From NCBI RefSeq assembly GCF_900113015.1, contig NZ_FONV01000008.1, forward strand, positions 372,001 through 436,000: a stretch of 64,000 nucleotides of DNA, given 5' to 3'. Positions 8,427 to 17,491 of this stretch are shown piece by piece. The stretch comes from Actinoplanes philippinensis (GTDB lineage Bacteria > Actinomycetota > Actinomycetes > Mycobacteriales > Micromonosporaceae). The position numbers and the translations under genes were made by a program. A model generated the notes under the pieces. It did not search any database and was not told the DNA's origin. It saw only the letters and a list, made by a program, of their open reading frames with translations. Within the stretch, counting starts at the first letter, position 1, and each line of letters opens with the position of its first letter.

Positions 8427-8939
8427 TCAGCCCCGGGATCTCGCCGCGGTCCGGTGCGCGTCGGCCACCTGAAGCACGAGCTGCCCGGCGAACTCGAGCG
8501 CCCCGACCCGTACCGCGAGGGCCCGGGTCGGGTGCGGGTGACCGTTGCGGGTGAGCCGGGCCAGCCAGCGTTTCTCCAGCTTGCGCCGGCCCACGACGGC
8601 CGCCACGGTGAGGCCGAGCAGCGCCGCGCCCACGACGGCCTTGCGCTTGTCGAACGGCACGGCCGGCTCGTCGCCACCGGACACCGGCTGCGGCTCGGAC
8701 ACGAGGAACGGCCGGTCGCCGACCACCAGCTCCCGCGTCTCCGGCTCCGCCTCGGTCTCGTCCGGCTCCGGTTCCTTCGGTGAGGTGACCCAGCCGATCG
8801 TGGTCACGGCGGCGGCCGTGCCGAACCGGGCCAGGCGTCGTTTCGCCGGGGGGAGTTCCCGCGCGGCGATCCAGGCGATGCTGAGTGCTGCCTGCATCGC
8901 CGCGACCGCGACGGCACGCTGATAGGAGACGGTAGCCAT
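8427..8939 (-). CDS. Small membrane protein of unknown function
   Basis: This 170-residue protein has two predicted membrane segments: one near the N-terminus (AVAVAAMQAALSIAWIAA) and one in the C-terminal half (KAVVGAALLGLTVAAVVG). Between them is an acidic, proline-rich linker (SPKEPEPDETEAEPETRE). ATG 8939 was chosen because the first helix begins right after it; a longer reading to 9320 would add a basic, non-protein-like extension. I do not recognise the family. Confidence 0.65.
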   Translation of the reverse strand: MATVSYQRAVAVAAMQAALSIAWIAARELPPAKRRLARFGTAAAVTTIGWVTSPKEPEPDETEAEPETRELVVGDRPFLVSEPQPVSGGDEPAVPFDKRKAVVGAALLGLTVAAVVGRRKLEKRWLARLTRNGHPHPTRALAVRVGALEFAGQLVLQVADAHRTAARSRG

Positions 8940-9387
8940 GGCGAAACGGTAGCCCCGCCGGTCAACGCGGCTGCGCTTCACCGTCGGCCTCCCCCAGGTC
9001 TGCGTCCCGGAGAGCGGCGGCGCGCACCGGGTTTCCGGCATCCGCTTCCGGAACCTCACGGTCGGCAACGTCACCCGCAACAACTCCATGCTGAGAATCA
9101 AAATCAGGATTCGGTACGGGTCTGCAGAGAACCGTGAGCCACACCGCGACGCAGGTGGCCCACCGGACCGCGACGCGGCCGCCGGGCTCATGCGGTGGTG
9201 ACGGTGTGACCGGTTCCGCGGAGGGGACGGGTCACGCCCGTCCGGTCGTTCGTCGGGTGTCAATGGACTTACCGGCGCGCGTGTGAATCGGATAGCGGAC
9301 ATCCGATGAATGATGGTCATCGCATCGAATCCGGTAATGATGCATGCGGCGTACCGTTCGTTGAATGATCATTCGGAGATCGCATTC
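8940..9387. other. Intergenic region, 448 nt, no supported gene
   Basis: This stretch lies between divergent genes and must hold promoters for both. The part nearest 9388 is clearly less GC-rich than the surroundings (for example GAATGATCATTCGGAGATCG near 9363), which fits a regulatory region or acquired DNA. A GGAG ribosome site at 9375-9378 serves the gene at 9388. I see no RNA gene or convincing small protein. Confidence 0.5.
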
Positions 9388-10080
9388 ATGGCCGCTGACC
9401 TCAGCACCTCCGCCCGCCAGGCTCTGCTCACCCTGCTGGTGCGCGCGGACCGGGTGTCGAATCCGGAGCTCCGCAAGGATTACCGGATCGAGATCACGAA
9501 ATCGGCCCGCGAGGAGCTCGCCGCCGCCAAACTGATCGTTTTCGGAAAAGGCCCACGGAATGCGATCTTCTACGAATTGACCGACCTGGGCTGGGCCCGC
9601 GCCCGCGCCGAGTTCCGCTCGCCCCCACCGGACCGGGTCGCCGGCGCCTGGCTGCTGCACTACGCCACCCTGCGTCACCTGGCCGCCCACCTGGACCGCA
9701 CCGACCATCAGCTGGCCGACGTGTTCGCCGAGCCCGACCCGGGCCCATCCACCGGCGACACTTCCACCGACGGACCGGACACCGGCGGACCGGACAGCGG
9801 CGGACCGGACGGTGCGGGCTCTGTCGAGGACCGGATCCGCAGCGCGTACCACGAACTCGCCGCGGCCCCCGGCGACCTGGTCGCGCTCGCCGCGATCCGG
9901 CAGCGCCTGACCGGCGTCGACCGCACCGACCAGGACCGGGCACTGACCGACCTGGACCGCCGCCGCGAGATCCACCTCGACCCCGACCCGGCCCGTCACC
10001 AGCTCACCCCCGACGCCCGGGACGCGGCGATCCTCATCGGCGGCGAGGCCAAGCACCTGATCACGATCGGCCGCCCGTGA
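9388..10080 (+). CDS. Two-winged-helix DNA-binding protein, partner of the double ATPase
   Basis: This 230-residue protein has an N-terminal winged helix of MarR/PadR-like appearance (STSARQALLTLLVRADRV ... FYELTDLGWARARAEF). A low-complexity linker of Gly-Pro-Asp-Thr repeats (about residues 115-140) follows, then a second winged-helix-like module (VALAAIRQRLTGVDRTDQ ... LTPDARDAAILIGG). ATG 9388 is set by the GGAG site 9 nt upstream. Its stop overlaps the start of the double ATPase (GTGA at 10077-10080), so the two are translationally coupled and probably work together. The family is not recognised; a role in recruiting or positioning the ATPase on DNA is inference. Confidence 0.7.
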   Translation: MAADLSTSARQALLTLLVRADRVSNPELRKDYRIEITKSAREELAAAKLIVFGKGPRNAIFYELTDLGWARARAEFRSPPPDRVAGAWLLHYATLRHLAAHLDRTDHQLADVFAEPDPGPSTGDTSTDGPDTGGPDSGGPDGAGSVEDRIRSAYHELAAAPGDLVALAAIRQRLTGVDRTDQDRALTDLDRRREIHLDPDPARHQLTPDARDAAILIGGEAKHLITIGRP

Positions 10081-13000
10081 TCGAGCAGGACCAGCGGCGC
10101 GCGCTGACCGAGCTGCGGCGTCTCGACTGGGCGCCCACCCCCGAGGACGTGTGGACCGACCTCGACGTGCACCTCGACGAGCTGAACGGGACCGCCGGCG
10201 CTGCGGTGCTGCAGGCTTTCGAGGAGGCCGAGGCCCGCCGCACCGGCAGCCCGCTGGGCCTGGTCGTCGAGGGCCAGCACGGCTCCGGCAAGACGCACCT
10301 GCTGCGCTGGGCGCGGGAGAAGGTCCAGCAGCGGGAGGGCTACTTCTTCCTGATGGGCATCGCCGACGGGCGCACCTTCTGGCCGAACATCGTGCACACC
10401 CTGCTGCGCGGGCTGCGCCGCTCCGGCTACTACCGGCACACCCAGCTCGCCATGTTCCTGGAGCGTCTCAGCGAGCGGGCGGAGATCCCGAGCGCGTTGC
10501 GCCGGCAGATCCGCGGGCAGGCGCCGCTCACCCCGGCCGCCCTCGACGCCTTCGTCACCGGGGTGCGGGTCGCCGATCCGGAGGCCGGCCGGGACTGCCG
10601 GTTCACGCTGCGCGCCCTGGTCCTGCTGGCGGCCACCGACCCCGAGGTCGCCGACCTGGGCGAGTCGTGGCTGCTGTCACTGGCCGAGCCGACGCCCGCC
10701 GACGCCGAGCGGTGGGGCCTGCCCCGGGTCGGCAAGTCCGAACAGGACGTGGCCGTGGAGATCTCCCGGCTGCTCGCCCTCACCGGCCCGAGCATGCTGG
10801 CGGTCGACCAGATCGACGTCATCTTCGCGCAGAGCGACCCCGGCCGTACCGCCGCGATCGCCGCCGACCTCGGCCACGGATTGATGGACCTGCGGGAGAA
10901 GCTGTTCCGGACGGTGACCGTGGTCGCCTGTCTCCCGACCTCGTGGGAACGGATCCGGCACGGCGCCCCCGGCGGCCGTTTCCGTCAGGAGAGCCGGCTG
11001 CGGCGGCTGCCGTCGCGGGACGTCGGGGAGCGGCTGATCGCCGCCCGGTTCGCGCCGCTCTTCGAGGCCGCCGAGTTCAAGCCGCCCTACTTCACCTGGC
11101 CGATCCTGCCGGAGGCGTTCGACGCCGCCCCCGACCACACGCCGCGGCAGCTGATCGAACGCGCCGACGAGCACGTCCGCTACTGCCTGGCCCGCGACGA
11201 GGTCGTGCCGCTGGCCGATCTCGCCGCGCACCGGGAGAGCGAGGCGCCGCCCGCCCGCCCGGCCGGCGGTGAGCAGCTCTCCCGCCTGGACGATCGGCTG
11301 CGGCAGCTCCGCGACGCCGCCGACGTGACCGCCGCGCTGGACCCGTCGACCGAGGACGTGGTCATGTCGCGGCTGCTGGAGGCCGGGTTACGGGCGTGGG
11401 CGGTCGAGCGGGGCGGCGGCCGGTACGCCGTGCAGCCGGTCGAGCAGGGCAACCCGTCGGCGCACGCCTGGCTCTGCGAGACCCTGGACTCGGAGATCGA
11501 GGACGAGGCCCACTGGTACTTCCGTGGTCTGGCGCACTCCAACGCCCGTGCGGTCCAGGCCCGGCTGGCCCGGTTGCGCAGCCTCGCCGGCCTCGACCCC
11601 GCGGTGAGCAAGCGGCGCGCGATCCTGCTCCGCAACGGCGACTGGCCGACCGGGCCGGTCAGCGCCCGGATGCGCACCGAGTTCCTCGGCCTCGGCGGCG
11701 TCATCACCCCCGTCGACCCGGCCGACCTGCGCACCTTCGCGGCCCTGGCCGTCCTGCTGGAGGAGAACGACCCGGCCCTGCCCGACTTCCTGCGCACCCG
11801 GCGCCCGGCGGGCCGGACCACCCTGTTCAGCGACGTTCTCGGCTCGCCCGCCACCGACGTGCCGCCACCGTCCGCCGTTCCCTCCGCCGCCACTGTCTCA
11901 TCGGCCGCCGCCGTTCCCTCCGCCGCCGAGGTCTCCCCGATCCTCGCCGGTTCCGCCGCGGTCGCCGGTCCGCCCGCCGCCACTGTTCCACCCGGTGTCG
12001 CCGTCCCGCCTCCCACCGCACTCCCGGGCGCCGGGGTCGCGGAGGCGCCGGCCGGGGAGCCGTCGGTCCGGGCCGGTGTGGTCACCGAGTCCGGCGCGGC
12101 CGTCGAGCTGACCCTGGAGTCGCTGCGCAAGCACACCGTGATCTTCGCGGGCTCCGGCTCCGGCAAGACCGTGCTGATCCGGCGGCTCGTCGAGGAGTGC
12201 GCCCTGCACGGGGTGTCGGCGATCGTCCTGGACCCCAACAACGACCTGGCCCGCCTCGGCGACGCCTGGCCGCAGCCACCCGACTCGTGGACCGGCGACG
12301 ACGCGGCCCGCGCCCGCGCCTACCTGGACGGCACCGACGTCGTCGTCTGGACCCCGCGCCGCGAGTCCGGCCGTCCGCTGACCCTGCAGCCGCTGCCCGA
12401 CTTCGCCGCCGTCCTCGACGAGCCCGACGAGTTCGCGCTGGCCCTGGACGCGGCCGTCGCCACGCTCGCCCCGCGCGCCCGGATGGCCGCGAGCACCGCC
12501 AAGGCCGACCGCGGCCGGGCCGTGCTGCGCAAGGCTCTGGAGCACTTCGGGCGTGCCGGCGGGCGGGGTCTCGGCGACTTCACCGACCTGCTCACCGACC
12601 TGCCCGACGAGGCCACCACCCTGGGCCGGGCCCGGGAACTGGCCGCCGAGATGGCCGAGACCCTGAAGGCCGCCATGGTCAACGACCCGCTCCTGGCGGG
12701 CACCGGCACACCCCTGGACCCGGGCGTCCTGCTCACCCCGCCGGCCGGCCGCCGCGCACGGGTCTCGGTGATCAACCTGATCGGGCTGAACAACGACGAC
12801 CAGCGGCAGAGCTTCGTCAACCAGCTGCAGATGGCGCTCTTCTCCTGGATCAAACGCCACCCGGCCGGTGACCGTCCGCTCGGCGGCCTGTTCGTGATGG
12901 ACGAGGCGCAGACGTTCGCCCCGTCCGGCGCGCAGACCGCCTGCACCGAGAGCACGCTCGCCCTGGCCGGTCAGGCACGCAAGTACGGCCTGGGACTGAT

Positions 13001-13283
13001 CTTCGCCACCCAGGCGCCCAAGGGCATCCACAACCGCATCGTCGGCAACGCCGCCACCCAGTTCTTCGGGTTCCTGAACAGCCCCGCCCAGATCGCCGCC
13101 GCCCGGGAGGTGGCCCAGGCCAAGGGCAGCGCCGTCCTGGACATCTCCCGCCTGCGGACCGGCCAGTTCTACGCCGTCACCGAGGGCCGCCCGTTCCGGA
13201 AGATCTCCACCGCGATGTGCCTGACCCATCACCCGAAGAGCGCCCTCACCACCGAGGAGGTACTCCGTCGCGCCCGGCCCTGA
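10077..13283 (+). CDS. Double ATPase: N-terminal AAA-type domain fused to HerA/FtsK-like motor
   Basis: This 1068-residue protein has two nucleotide-binding modules. The N-terminal one has Walker A GQHGSGKT (about residues 66-73) and an acidic SMLAVDQIDVIF strand, reminiscent of Orc/STAND-like AAA ATPases. Residues about 600-680 form an Ala/Pro/Val-rich linker. The C-terminal module has Walker A GSGSGKT (692-698), Walker B LFVMDEAQTFAP (Asp942/Glu943) and the sensor stretch LIFATQAPKGIHNRI, typical of HerA/DUF87-type DNA translocases. GTG 10077 overlaps the winged-helix gene. No nuclease gene adjoins. HerA-like ATPases occur in DNA repair, conjugation and several anti-phage systems, so a DNA-processing or defence role is plausible but unproven. 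Confidence 0.8.
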   Translation: MIEQDQRRALTELRRLDWAPTPEDVWTDLDVHLDELNGTAGAAVLQAFEEAEARRTGSPLGLVVEGQHGSGKTHLLRWAREKVQQREGYFFLMGIADGRTFWPNIVHTLLRGLRRSGYYRHTQLAMFLERLSERAEIPSALRRQIRGQAPLTPAALDAFVTGVRVADPEAGRDCRFTLRALVLLAATDPEVADLGESWLLSLAEPTPADAERWGLPRVGKSEQDVAVEISRLLALTGPSMLAVDQIDVIFAQSDPGRTAAIAADLGHGLMDLREKLFRTVTVVACLPTSWERIRHGAPGGRFRQESRLRRLPSRDVGERLIAARFAPLFEAAEFKPPYFTWPILPEAFDAAPDHTPRQLIERADEHVRYCLARDEVVPLADLAAHRESEAPPARPAGGEQLSRLDDRLRQLRDAADVTAALDPSTEDVVMSRLLEAGLRAWAVERGGGRYAVQPVEQGNPSAHAWLCETLDSEIEDEAHWYFRGLAHSNARAVQARLARLRSLAGLDPAVSKRRAILLRNGDWPTGPVSARMRTEFLGLGGVITPVDPADLRTFAALAVLLEENDPALPDFLRTRRPAGRTTLFSDVLGSPATDVPPPSAVPSAATVSSAAAVPSAAEVSPILAGSAAVAGPPAATVPPGVAVPPPTALPGAGVAEAPAGEPSVRAGVVTESGAAVELTLESLRKHTVIFAGSGSGKTVLIRRLVEECALHGVSAIVLDPNNDLARLGDAWPQPPDSWTGDDAARARAYLDGTDVVVWTPRRESGRPLTLQPLPDFAAVLDEPDEFALALDAAVATLAPRARMAASTAKADRGRAVLRKALEHFGRAGGRGLGDFTDLLTDLPDEATTLGRARELAAEMAETLKAAMVNDPLLAGTGTPLDPGVLLTPPAGRRARVSVINLIGLNNDDQRQSFVNQLQMALFSWIKRHPAGDRPLGGLFVMDEAQTFAPSGAQTACTESTLALAGQARKYGLGLIFATQAPKGIHNRIVGNAATQFFGFLNSPAQIAAAREVAQAKGSAVLDISRLRTGQFYAVTEGRPFRKISTAMCLTHHPKSALTTEEVLRRARP

Positions 13284-13313
13284 CGCACAGCGACGGAGCG
13301 TACCGTCGACATC

Positions 13314-14561
13314 GTGCGCAAATTGGCCGTACCGCTGATCCTCGGTCTTCTGATCCTCGCCGGCGTCCCACTGCTGCGGAGGACCCCGGCCGACAGCGGC
13401 GTCGCGGCCCGGACGACCGTCGCGGCGGCCGCCCCGGCCGTCCGCAACGTCATCTTCGTCAACGGCGACGGCATGGCGGCCGCGCACCGGGAGGCCGGGC
13501 GGCTCTTCCTCGCCGGGCCCGGCGGCAGCCTCACCATGGACCGGTTCCCGTATTCGGGGCAGCTCAGCACCAGCCCCGCCGACCCGGCGTCGATCGTCAC
13601 CGACTCGGCCGCCGGGGCCAGCGCGTGGGCCACCGGCAAACGCACCTACAACGGCGCGATCAGCGTGGACACCGGCGGCAAGGCGCTGCCGGCGCTGGGC
13701 GCCCAGGCGAAGAAGGCGGGCCGGGCCACCGGGCTGGTCACCACCTCACAGGTCACCGACGCCAGCCCGGCCGCGTTCTTCGCCAACGCCGTCGACCGGG
13801 ACGCCGAGGACGACATCGCCCGTCAGTACCTGGAGGTGTCGAAGCCGGACGTGATCCTCGGCGGCGGCGAGGACTGGTGGCTGCCCAAGGGCAGGCCCGG
13901 CGCGTACCCCGACCGGCCCGCCGCCGACCCCACCGAGTTCAGCGTCGGCACCAAGGGCGACCTGATCGCGAAGGCCCGCAAGAACGGCTACCAGTACGTG
14001 TCGACCGCCGCCCAGCTCGCCGCGGCGAAACCCGGCAAGCTGCTCGGACTGTTCGCCAACGAGGAGATGTTCCAGCAGCGGAGCGAGGGCCGGGGCGACG
14101 TCTACCAGCCGGTCGTCGGCCTCGCCACGATGACGCAGAAGGCCCTCGGCGCCCTCTCCACCGACCCCGACGGGTTCTTCCTGCTGGTCGAGGAGGAGGC
14201 GATCGACGAGTTCGCGCACGCCAACAACGGCCGCCGGGTCCTGCAGGCGATGGGCGAGCTGGAGCGGACCGTCGCCGTCGTCCAGTCGTTCGCCGCCGCC
14301 CACCCCGGCACCCTCGTCGTCGTCACCGGCGACCACGAGACCGGCGGCCTGGCCGTCGCCGACCCGACCGGCGTCACCGGCGAGGACGGCCCGTTCCCGG
14401 TCAAGGGCACCGGACTCCGCTTCGCCATGAAGTGGACCACCGGCGGCCACACCGCACAGGACGTGCCGGTCTCCGCCTACGGCCCGCTCGCCGAGAAGTT
14501 CACCGGCAAGCACCCCAACACGTACGTCCACGAGGTCCTCGCCCCGATCCTGACCGGCTGA
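13314..14561 (+). CDS. Alkaline phosphatase, exported
   Basis: This 415-residue enzyme belongs to the alkaline phosphatase superfamily and would release phosphate from organic esters outside the membrane. The N-terminal signal or anchor segment is about residues 4-20. The metal site starts with VIFVNGDGM (residues 46-54), and the nucleophile is Ser98 in TDSAAGASAWATGKRT. Downstream metal ligands are visible in AIDEFAHANNG, TGDHETGG and GGHTAQDVPV. GTG 13314 has TACCGT 7 nt upstream (13301-13306), pointing to a leaderless transcript. It lies 30 nt after the double ATPase gene but may have its own promoter. Pho-type regulation is likely from function but no Pho box is recognised. Confidence 0.85.
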   Translation: MRKLAVPLILGLLILAGVPLLRRTPADSGVAARTTVAAAAPAVRNVIFVNGDGMAAAHREAGRLFLAGPGGSLTMDRFPYSGQLSTSPADPASIVTDSAAGASAWATGKRTYNGAISVDTGGKALPALGAQAKKAGRATGLVTTSQVTDASPAAFFANAVDRDAEDDIARQYLEVSKPDVILGGGEDWWLPKGRPGAYPDRPAADPTEFSVGTKGDLIAKARKNGYQYVSTAAQLAAAKPGKLLGLFANEEMFQQRSEGRGDVYQPVVGLATMTQKALGALSTDPDGFFLLVEEEAIDEFAHANNGRRVLQAMGELERTVAVVQSFAAAHPGTLVVVTGDHETGGLAVADPTGVTGEDGPFPVKGTGLRFAMKWTTGGHTAQDVPVSAYGPLAEKFTGKHPNTYVHEVLAPILTG

Positions 14562-14586
14562 GGCGGCCCGCAGGCGGCGATCGGCG

Positions 14587-14609
14587 TCGCCCTCGCCGGA
14601 CGAGGGCGA
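14587..14609. terminator. Bidirectional hairpin between convergent genes
   Basis: A 9-bp perfect stem, arms 14587-14595 and 14601-14609 (core GCCCTCG/CGAGGGC) with a 5-nt loop, sits between the converging alkaline phosphatase and SDR genes. Confidence 0.65.
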
Positions 14610-14622
14610 GACCCCCGACTGA

Positions 14623-15366
14623 TCAGATCGTGAATCCGCCGTCCACGTTGACGGTGGCCCCGGTGATGTAGGCCGCCCGCGGACCGGCCAGGAACGCCAC
14701 CGTCGCCGCCACGTCGTCCGGCTCCGCGTACCGGCCGAGCGCCGTGAACCCGGTGATGGTGGCGGCGTCGGGCCCGTCGGCCGGGTTCAGGTCGGTGTCG
14801 GTCGGGCCGGGGTTCACCAGGTTCACCGTGATCGAACGGGGGCCGAGCTCCCGGCCGAGCGACTTGGTCAGCCCGATCAGCGCGGTCTTGCTCGTCGCGT
14901 ACAGGGAGAAGCCAGGGAAGACCGCCCGCTCGGCCATGTTGCTGCCGATGTTGACGATCCGCCCGCCGGCCGGCATGTGCCGGACCGCCGCCTGCGACGC
15001 CACGAACGGCGCCCGCACGTTCACGGCGATGGTCTGCTCGAATGCGTCCAGGCCCAGCTCCTCCAGCGGTCCCAGCAGGAACGTGCCGGCATTGTTGACC
15101 AGCACGTCGAGCCGCCCCGACCGGCCGGCGGCACGGTCCACGGCGGCGACCATCGCCGCGGGGTCGGCGCTGTCGGCCCGTACCGCGGTCGCCCGCCCGC
15201 CCGTCGCGCGGATCCGCCGTACCGTCTCGTCGGCGCTCCGCTCGTCCTGCTGGAATGTCAGCACCACGTCGGCGCCTTCCCGCGCCAGCCGTAGCGCCAC
15301 GGCCGCGCCGATGCCGCGGCCACCTCCGGTGACCAGTGCGACCTTGCCCTCGAGCATGTTGTCCAT
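14623..15366 (-). CDS. Short-chain dehydrogenase/reductase (SDR)
   Basis: This 247-residue classical SDR is an NAD(P)-dependent oxidoreductase. The Rossmann glycine motif is TGGGRGIG (about residues 14-21), the NNAG motif lies in VLVNNAGTF, and the catalytic Ser-Tyr-Lys set is visible as INIGSN/SLYATSK. It ends with the usual VDGGFTI. ATG 15366 gives the standard length; an ATG at 15357 is also possible. The substrate cannot be told. It is the last gene before a bidirectional terminator and lies alone on its strand. Confidence 0.85.
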   Translation of the reverse strand: MDNMLEGKVALVTGGGRGIGAAVALRLAREGADVVLTFQQDERSADETVRRIRATGGRATAVRADSADPAAMVAAVDRAAGRSGRLDVLVNNAGTFLLGPLEELGLDAFEQTIAVNVRAPFVASQAAVRHMPAGGRIVNIGSNMAERAVFPGFSLYATSKTALIGLTKSLGRELGPRSITVNLVNPGPTDTDLNPADGPDAATITGFTALGRYAEPDDVAATVAFLAGPRAAYITGATVNVDGGFTI

Positions 15367-15428
15367 GATTAGAGCCTGGTCGATGCCGGCGCCGTCGTCT
15401 GGCGGGGAACGGACGCCGCGTTCGGCGT

Positions 15429-15756
15429 TCACCAGGAGAACGGCCGGCCGTCGCCGTCGTAGCCGATCCGGTTGAGGCCGGCCGGCCCCTGGCAGCACTT
15501 TTCGAACGACACCCACAGGTAATGGTGGTCGCCGTGCCTGGTCAGGTAGGTCACCTCGGTCGCGGTGTCATCGCGGGCCGCCAGCCGGCCGGCGTCCCCG
15601 ACGGGCGGCCGGGCGCCACGACCGCGGCGGAGCCGGCTGCGGGCGCACCCCGTCGCGCGCCCGCAGCGCCACCATGCCCGCCGCCACGGTGGCCACCAGC
15701 ACGGCTGCGGCCAGGGCTCTTCGGCTCAGGGACAGTGCCAAGATGTTAACGGTCAC
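15429..15756 (-). pseudogene. Small membrane-anchored protein, frameshifted
   Basis: GTG 15756 opens a frame with a convincing membrane helix (RRALAAAVLVATVAAGMVAL). That frame then runs into Arg/Pro-rich nonsense and stops. A second frame on the same strand, ending at TGA 15429, encodes a coherent C-terminus (EVTYLTRHGDHHYLWVSFEK, then NRIGYDGDGRPFSW). A single-base change near 15600-15640 would join them into a protein of about 108 residues. Either the gene is broken or the sequence has an error there. The family is not recognised. Confidence 0.5.
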
Positions 15757-15790
15757 ATTGCCGCCGTCAAGGCTCCGGTGTGACCGGCTC

Positions 15791-15816
15791 TATATTTACG
15801 AACGGTCGGTCGTTTT
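15791..15816 (+). promoter_or_regulatory. Promoter and candidate TetR operator
   Basis: An AT-rich -10-like TATATT (15791-15796) is followed by the imperfect palindrome AACGGTCGGTCGTT (15801-15814), which has the symmetric pattern AACG-NN-CG-NN-CGTT. It would cover the transcription start, as expected for autorepression by the TetR protein encoded just downstream. Confidence 0.5.
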
Positions 15817-15830
15817 GTAGGTTGGAGGGT

Positions 15831-16466
15831 ATGACACAGGACGGCAGGCTGGTACGCGGGGAGCGGACCCGCAGCGCGGTGCTCGAGCAGGCTCTGCTGC
15901 TGGCCACCGTCTCCGGGCTCGACGGGCTGTCGCTGAGCCAGGTCGCCGACGCGCTCGGGGTCAGCAAGTCCGGGCTCTTCGCACATTGGCGGTCCAAGGA
16001 GGCGCTGCAGCTCGCCGTCATCGACCAGGCCCGCCGGCAGTGGACCGAGCTGGTCATCCGCCCGGCCATGACCGCCCCCGCCGGGGTGCGCCGGCTGTGG
16101 GCCGTGCACGACAGCCGGCTCGCCTTCTACGAGTCCGGCGTGCTGCCCGGCGGCTGCTTCTTCGCCAACGCCCACTTCGAGTTCAACGCCCGCCCGGGTG
16201 TCGTCCGCGACCGGCTCGCCGCCGAGCTGACCGACTGGATGACCTTCCTGACCGGGCTCGCCGCCGAGGCCGTCACGATCGGCGACCTGCCCGCCGGCGT
16301 CGACCCGGGGCGGCTCGCCTATCAGATCGAGGCGCTCGGGGTCTGCGCCGTCATGCAGTCCCCGGTCCTCGGCGCCGAGACCACCTGCCGCCAGGCGCGC
16401 AACTCCCTGCTGGAGCACCTGCGCACCGTCGCCACCGACCCCACGACACTCCCGGAGCCGCAATGA
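15831..16466 (+). CDS. TetR/AcrR family transcriptional regulator
   Basis: This 211-residue repressor has the usual N-terminal TetR helix-turn-helix (about residues 10-56; LSLSQVADALGVSKSGLFAHWRSKE). The C-terminal ligand domain contains GGCFFANAHFEFNARPG. ATG 15831 has a clear GGAGG ribosome site. The stop overlaps the start of a hotdog thioesterase by 4 nt, so the regulator probably controls that enzyme in response to an acyl or aromatic ligand (inference). A palindrome upstream is the likely operator. Confidence 0.88.
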   Translation: MTQDGRLVRGERTRSAVLEQALLLATVSGLDGLSLSQVADALGVSKSGLFAHWRSKEALQLAVIDQARRQWTELVIRPAMTAPAGVRRLWAVHDSRLAFYESGVLPGGCFFANAHFEFNARPGVVRDRLAAELTDWMTFLTGLAAEAVTIGDLPAGVDPGRLAYQIEALGVCAVMQSPVLGAETTCRQARNSLLEHLRTVATDPTTLPEPQ

Positions 16467-16900
16467 CCACGCCGACCATCACCCACGGGGCCGTCGAGCA
16501 CACCCCGGTTCACTTCGACGACCTGGACGCCATGGGCATCCTGCACAACTCCCGCTACGCGGTCCTGGTCGAGCGGGCCGTCGGCCAGTGGTGGGCCGAC
16601 CGCGGCGTCTCCTTCACCGGCGGCCGTCCCACCTCACCCGACGCGTTCAACGCCGTCCGCGAGTACGGGATCACCTTCCACCGGCCGGTGACCTCGGTCG
16701 GCGACATCGCGGTCCACTTCTGGCTGGCCAAACTCGGCACCACCAGCGCCGACTACCGGTTCCGCGTGACCTCCCTCGACGGCGCCGACGTCTACGCCGA
16801 GGGCCGCCGCGTCAACATCCGCCTCGACCCGGCCACCATGCGCCCGGCCCCGTGGACCGACCACGCCCGCGGGCTCGCCGCCGCCCTGCTCGGCGCCTGA
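16463..16900 (+). CDS. Hotdog-fold acyl-CoA thioesterase (4HBT/YbgC-like)
   Basis: This 145-residue single-domain hotdog protein would hydrolyse an acyl-CoA thioester. The active-site segment DLDAMGILHNSRYAVLVERA contains the catalytic Asp and the helix that binds the acyl chain. Its length is normal for the family. It is translationally coupled (ATGA overlap) to the TetR gene before it, so the pair is one operon. The precise acyl substrate is not predictable. Confidence 0.82.
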   Translation: MTTPTITHGAVEHTPVHFDDLDAMGILHNSRYAVLVERAVGQWWADRGVSFTGGRPTSPDAFNAVREYGITFHRPVTSVGDIAVHFWLAKLGTTSADYRFRVTSLDGADVYAEGRRVNIRLDPATMRPAPWTDHARGLAAALLGA

Positions 16901-16904
16901 CCCG

Positions 16905-17000
16905 CTACCGTCTCCCTCTCCGTACGGCCACCGCCACTGCGGCGATCACCAGCACGACGACGAGACAACAGAGCATCTCCCACGGTTTGATCGCTGTCAC
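16905..17000 (-). CDS. 31-residue single-span membrane peptide, copy 1
   Basis: GTG 17000 to TAG 16905 encodes a 31-residue peptide: a short polar start (MTAIKPWEM), one hydrophobic helix rich in Val/Leu/Ala, and a basic tail (VRRGRR). It is too short for usual gene calling. Support comes from a second copy 490 nt away (17492-17587) with the same layout, and from TACGGT 8 nt before both starts, which suggests leaderless expression. Similar small membrane proteins with Arg-rich tails are common in actinobacteria, with unknown function. Confidence 0.6.
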   Translation of the reverse strand: MTAIKPWEMLCCLVVVLVIAAVAVAVRRGRR

Positions 17001-17491
17001 GCCTGCTGACCGTACCGACGGCGGTCAATATCGCCGGGCTCGGTCGCGATCGTGTCCACCTTTGCCGAGCCGGTCAGCTACGCCTCCAGGCCGATCGAGG
17101 CCGTCGGCTGACGGCTCTCCGGTCCCCTCGTCCGCGCCGGTTGCCGCCGGCTCGTCTGCCTCGGCTGTCGACTCCACCTTCACGACCGGTGGGCCGGCCT
17201 GTTCGTCCTCGGCGAGAGGGCGCGGGTCCCCGAAGTGATCGGCATGCTCCGCCTCGTCGAGGAGACCGAGGTGCAGGGCGCCCGTGCACCACCCCTCACG
17301 ATGCCAGGGTGCGGCCGAGGGACGCCGTCGGTCCGATCGAGCGGCCTGCGGTGCTGACCGGAGGGCCGGCGGCGGGCAGGACCACGACCGGGGGCTGCTC
17401 GCACCCGCCACGTCGGCGATCTGCCGCCGGATGCTCCGCACTTGTCTGATGGTCCACCATCTCGGCGGGGCCCGGAACAGGGGGCCCGCGG
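17001..17491. other. Region between the two small peptide genes, about 490 nt, no supported gene
   Basis: Open frames run through this stretch on both strands, but none has a recognisable domain, ribosome site or convincing codon pattern. One minus-strand frame has an acidic end (LLDEAEHADHFGDPRPLAED) and one plus-strand frame reads VSTFAEPVSYASRPIEAVG, so decayed gene remnants are possible. I regard it as non-coding or degenerate. Confidence 0.4.
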
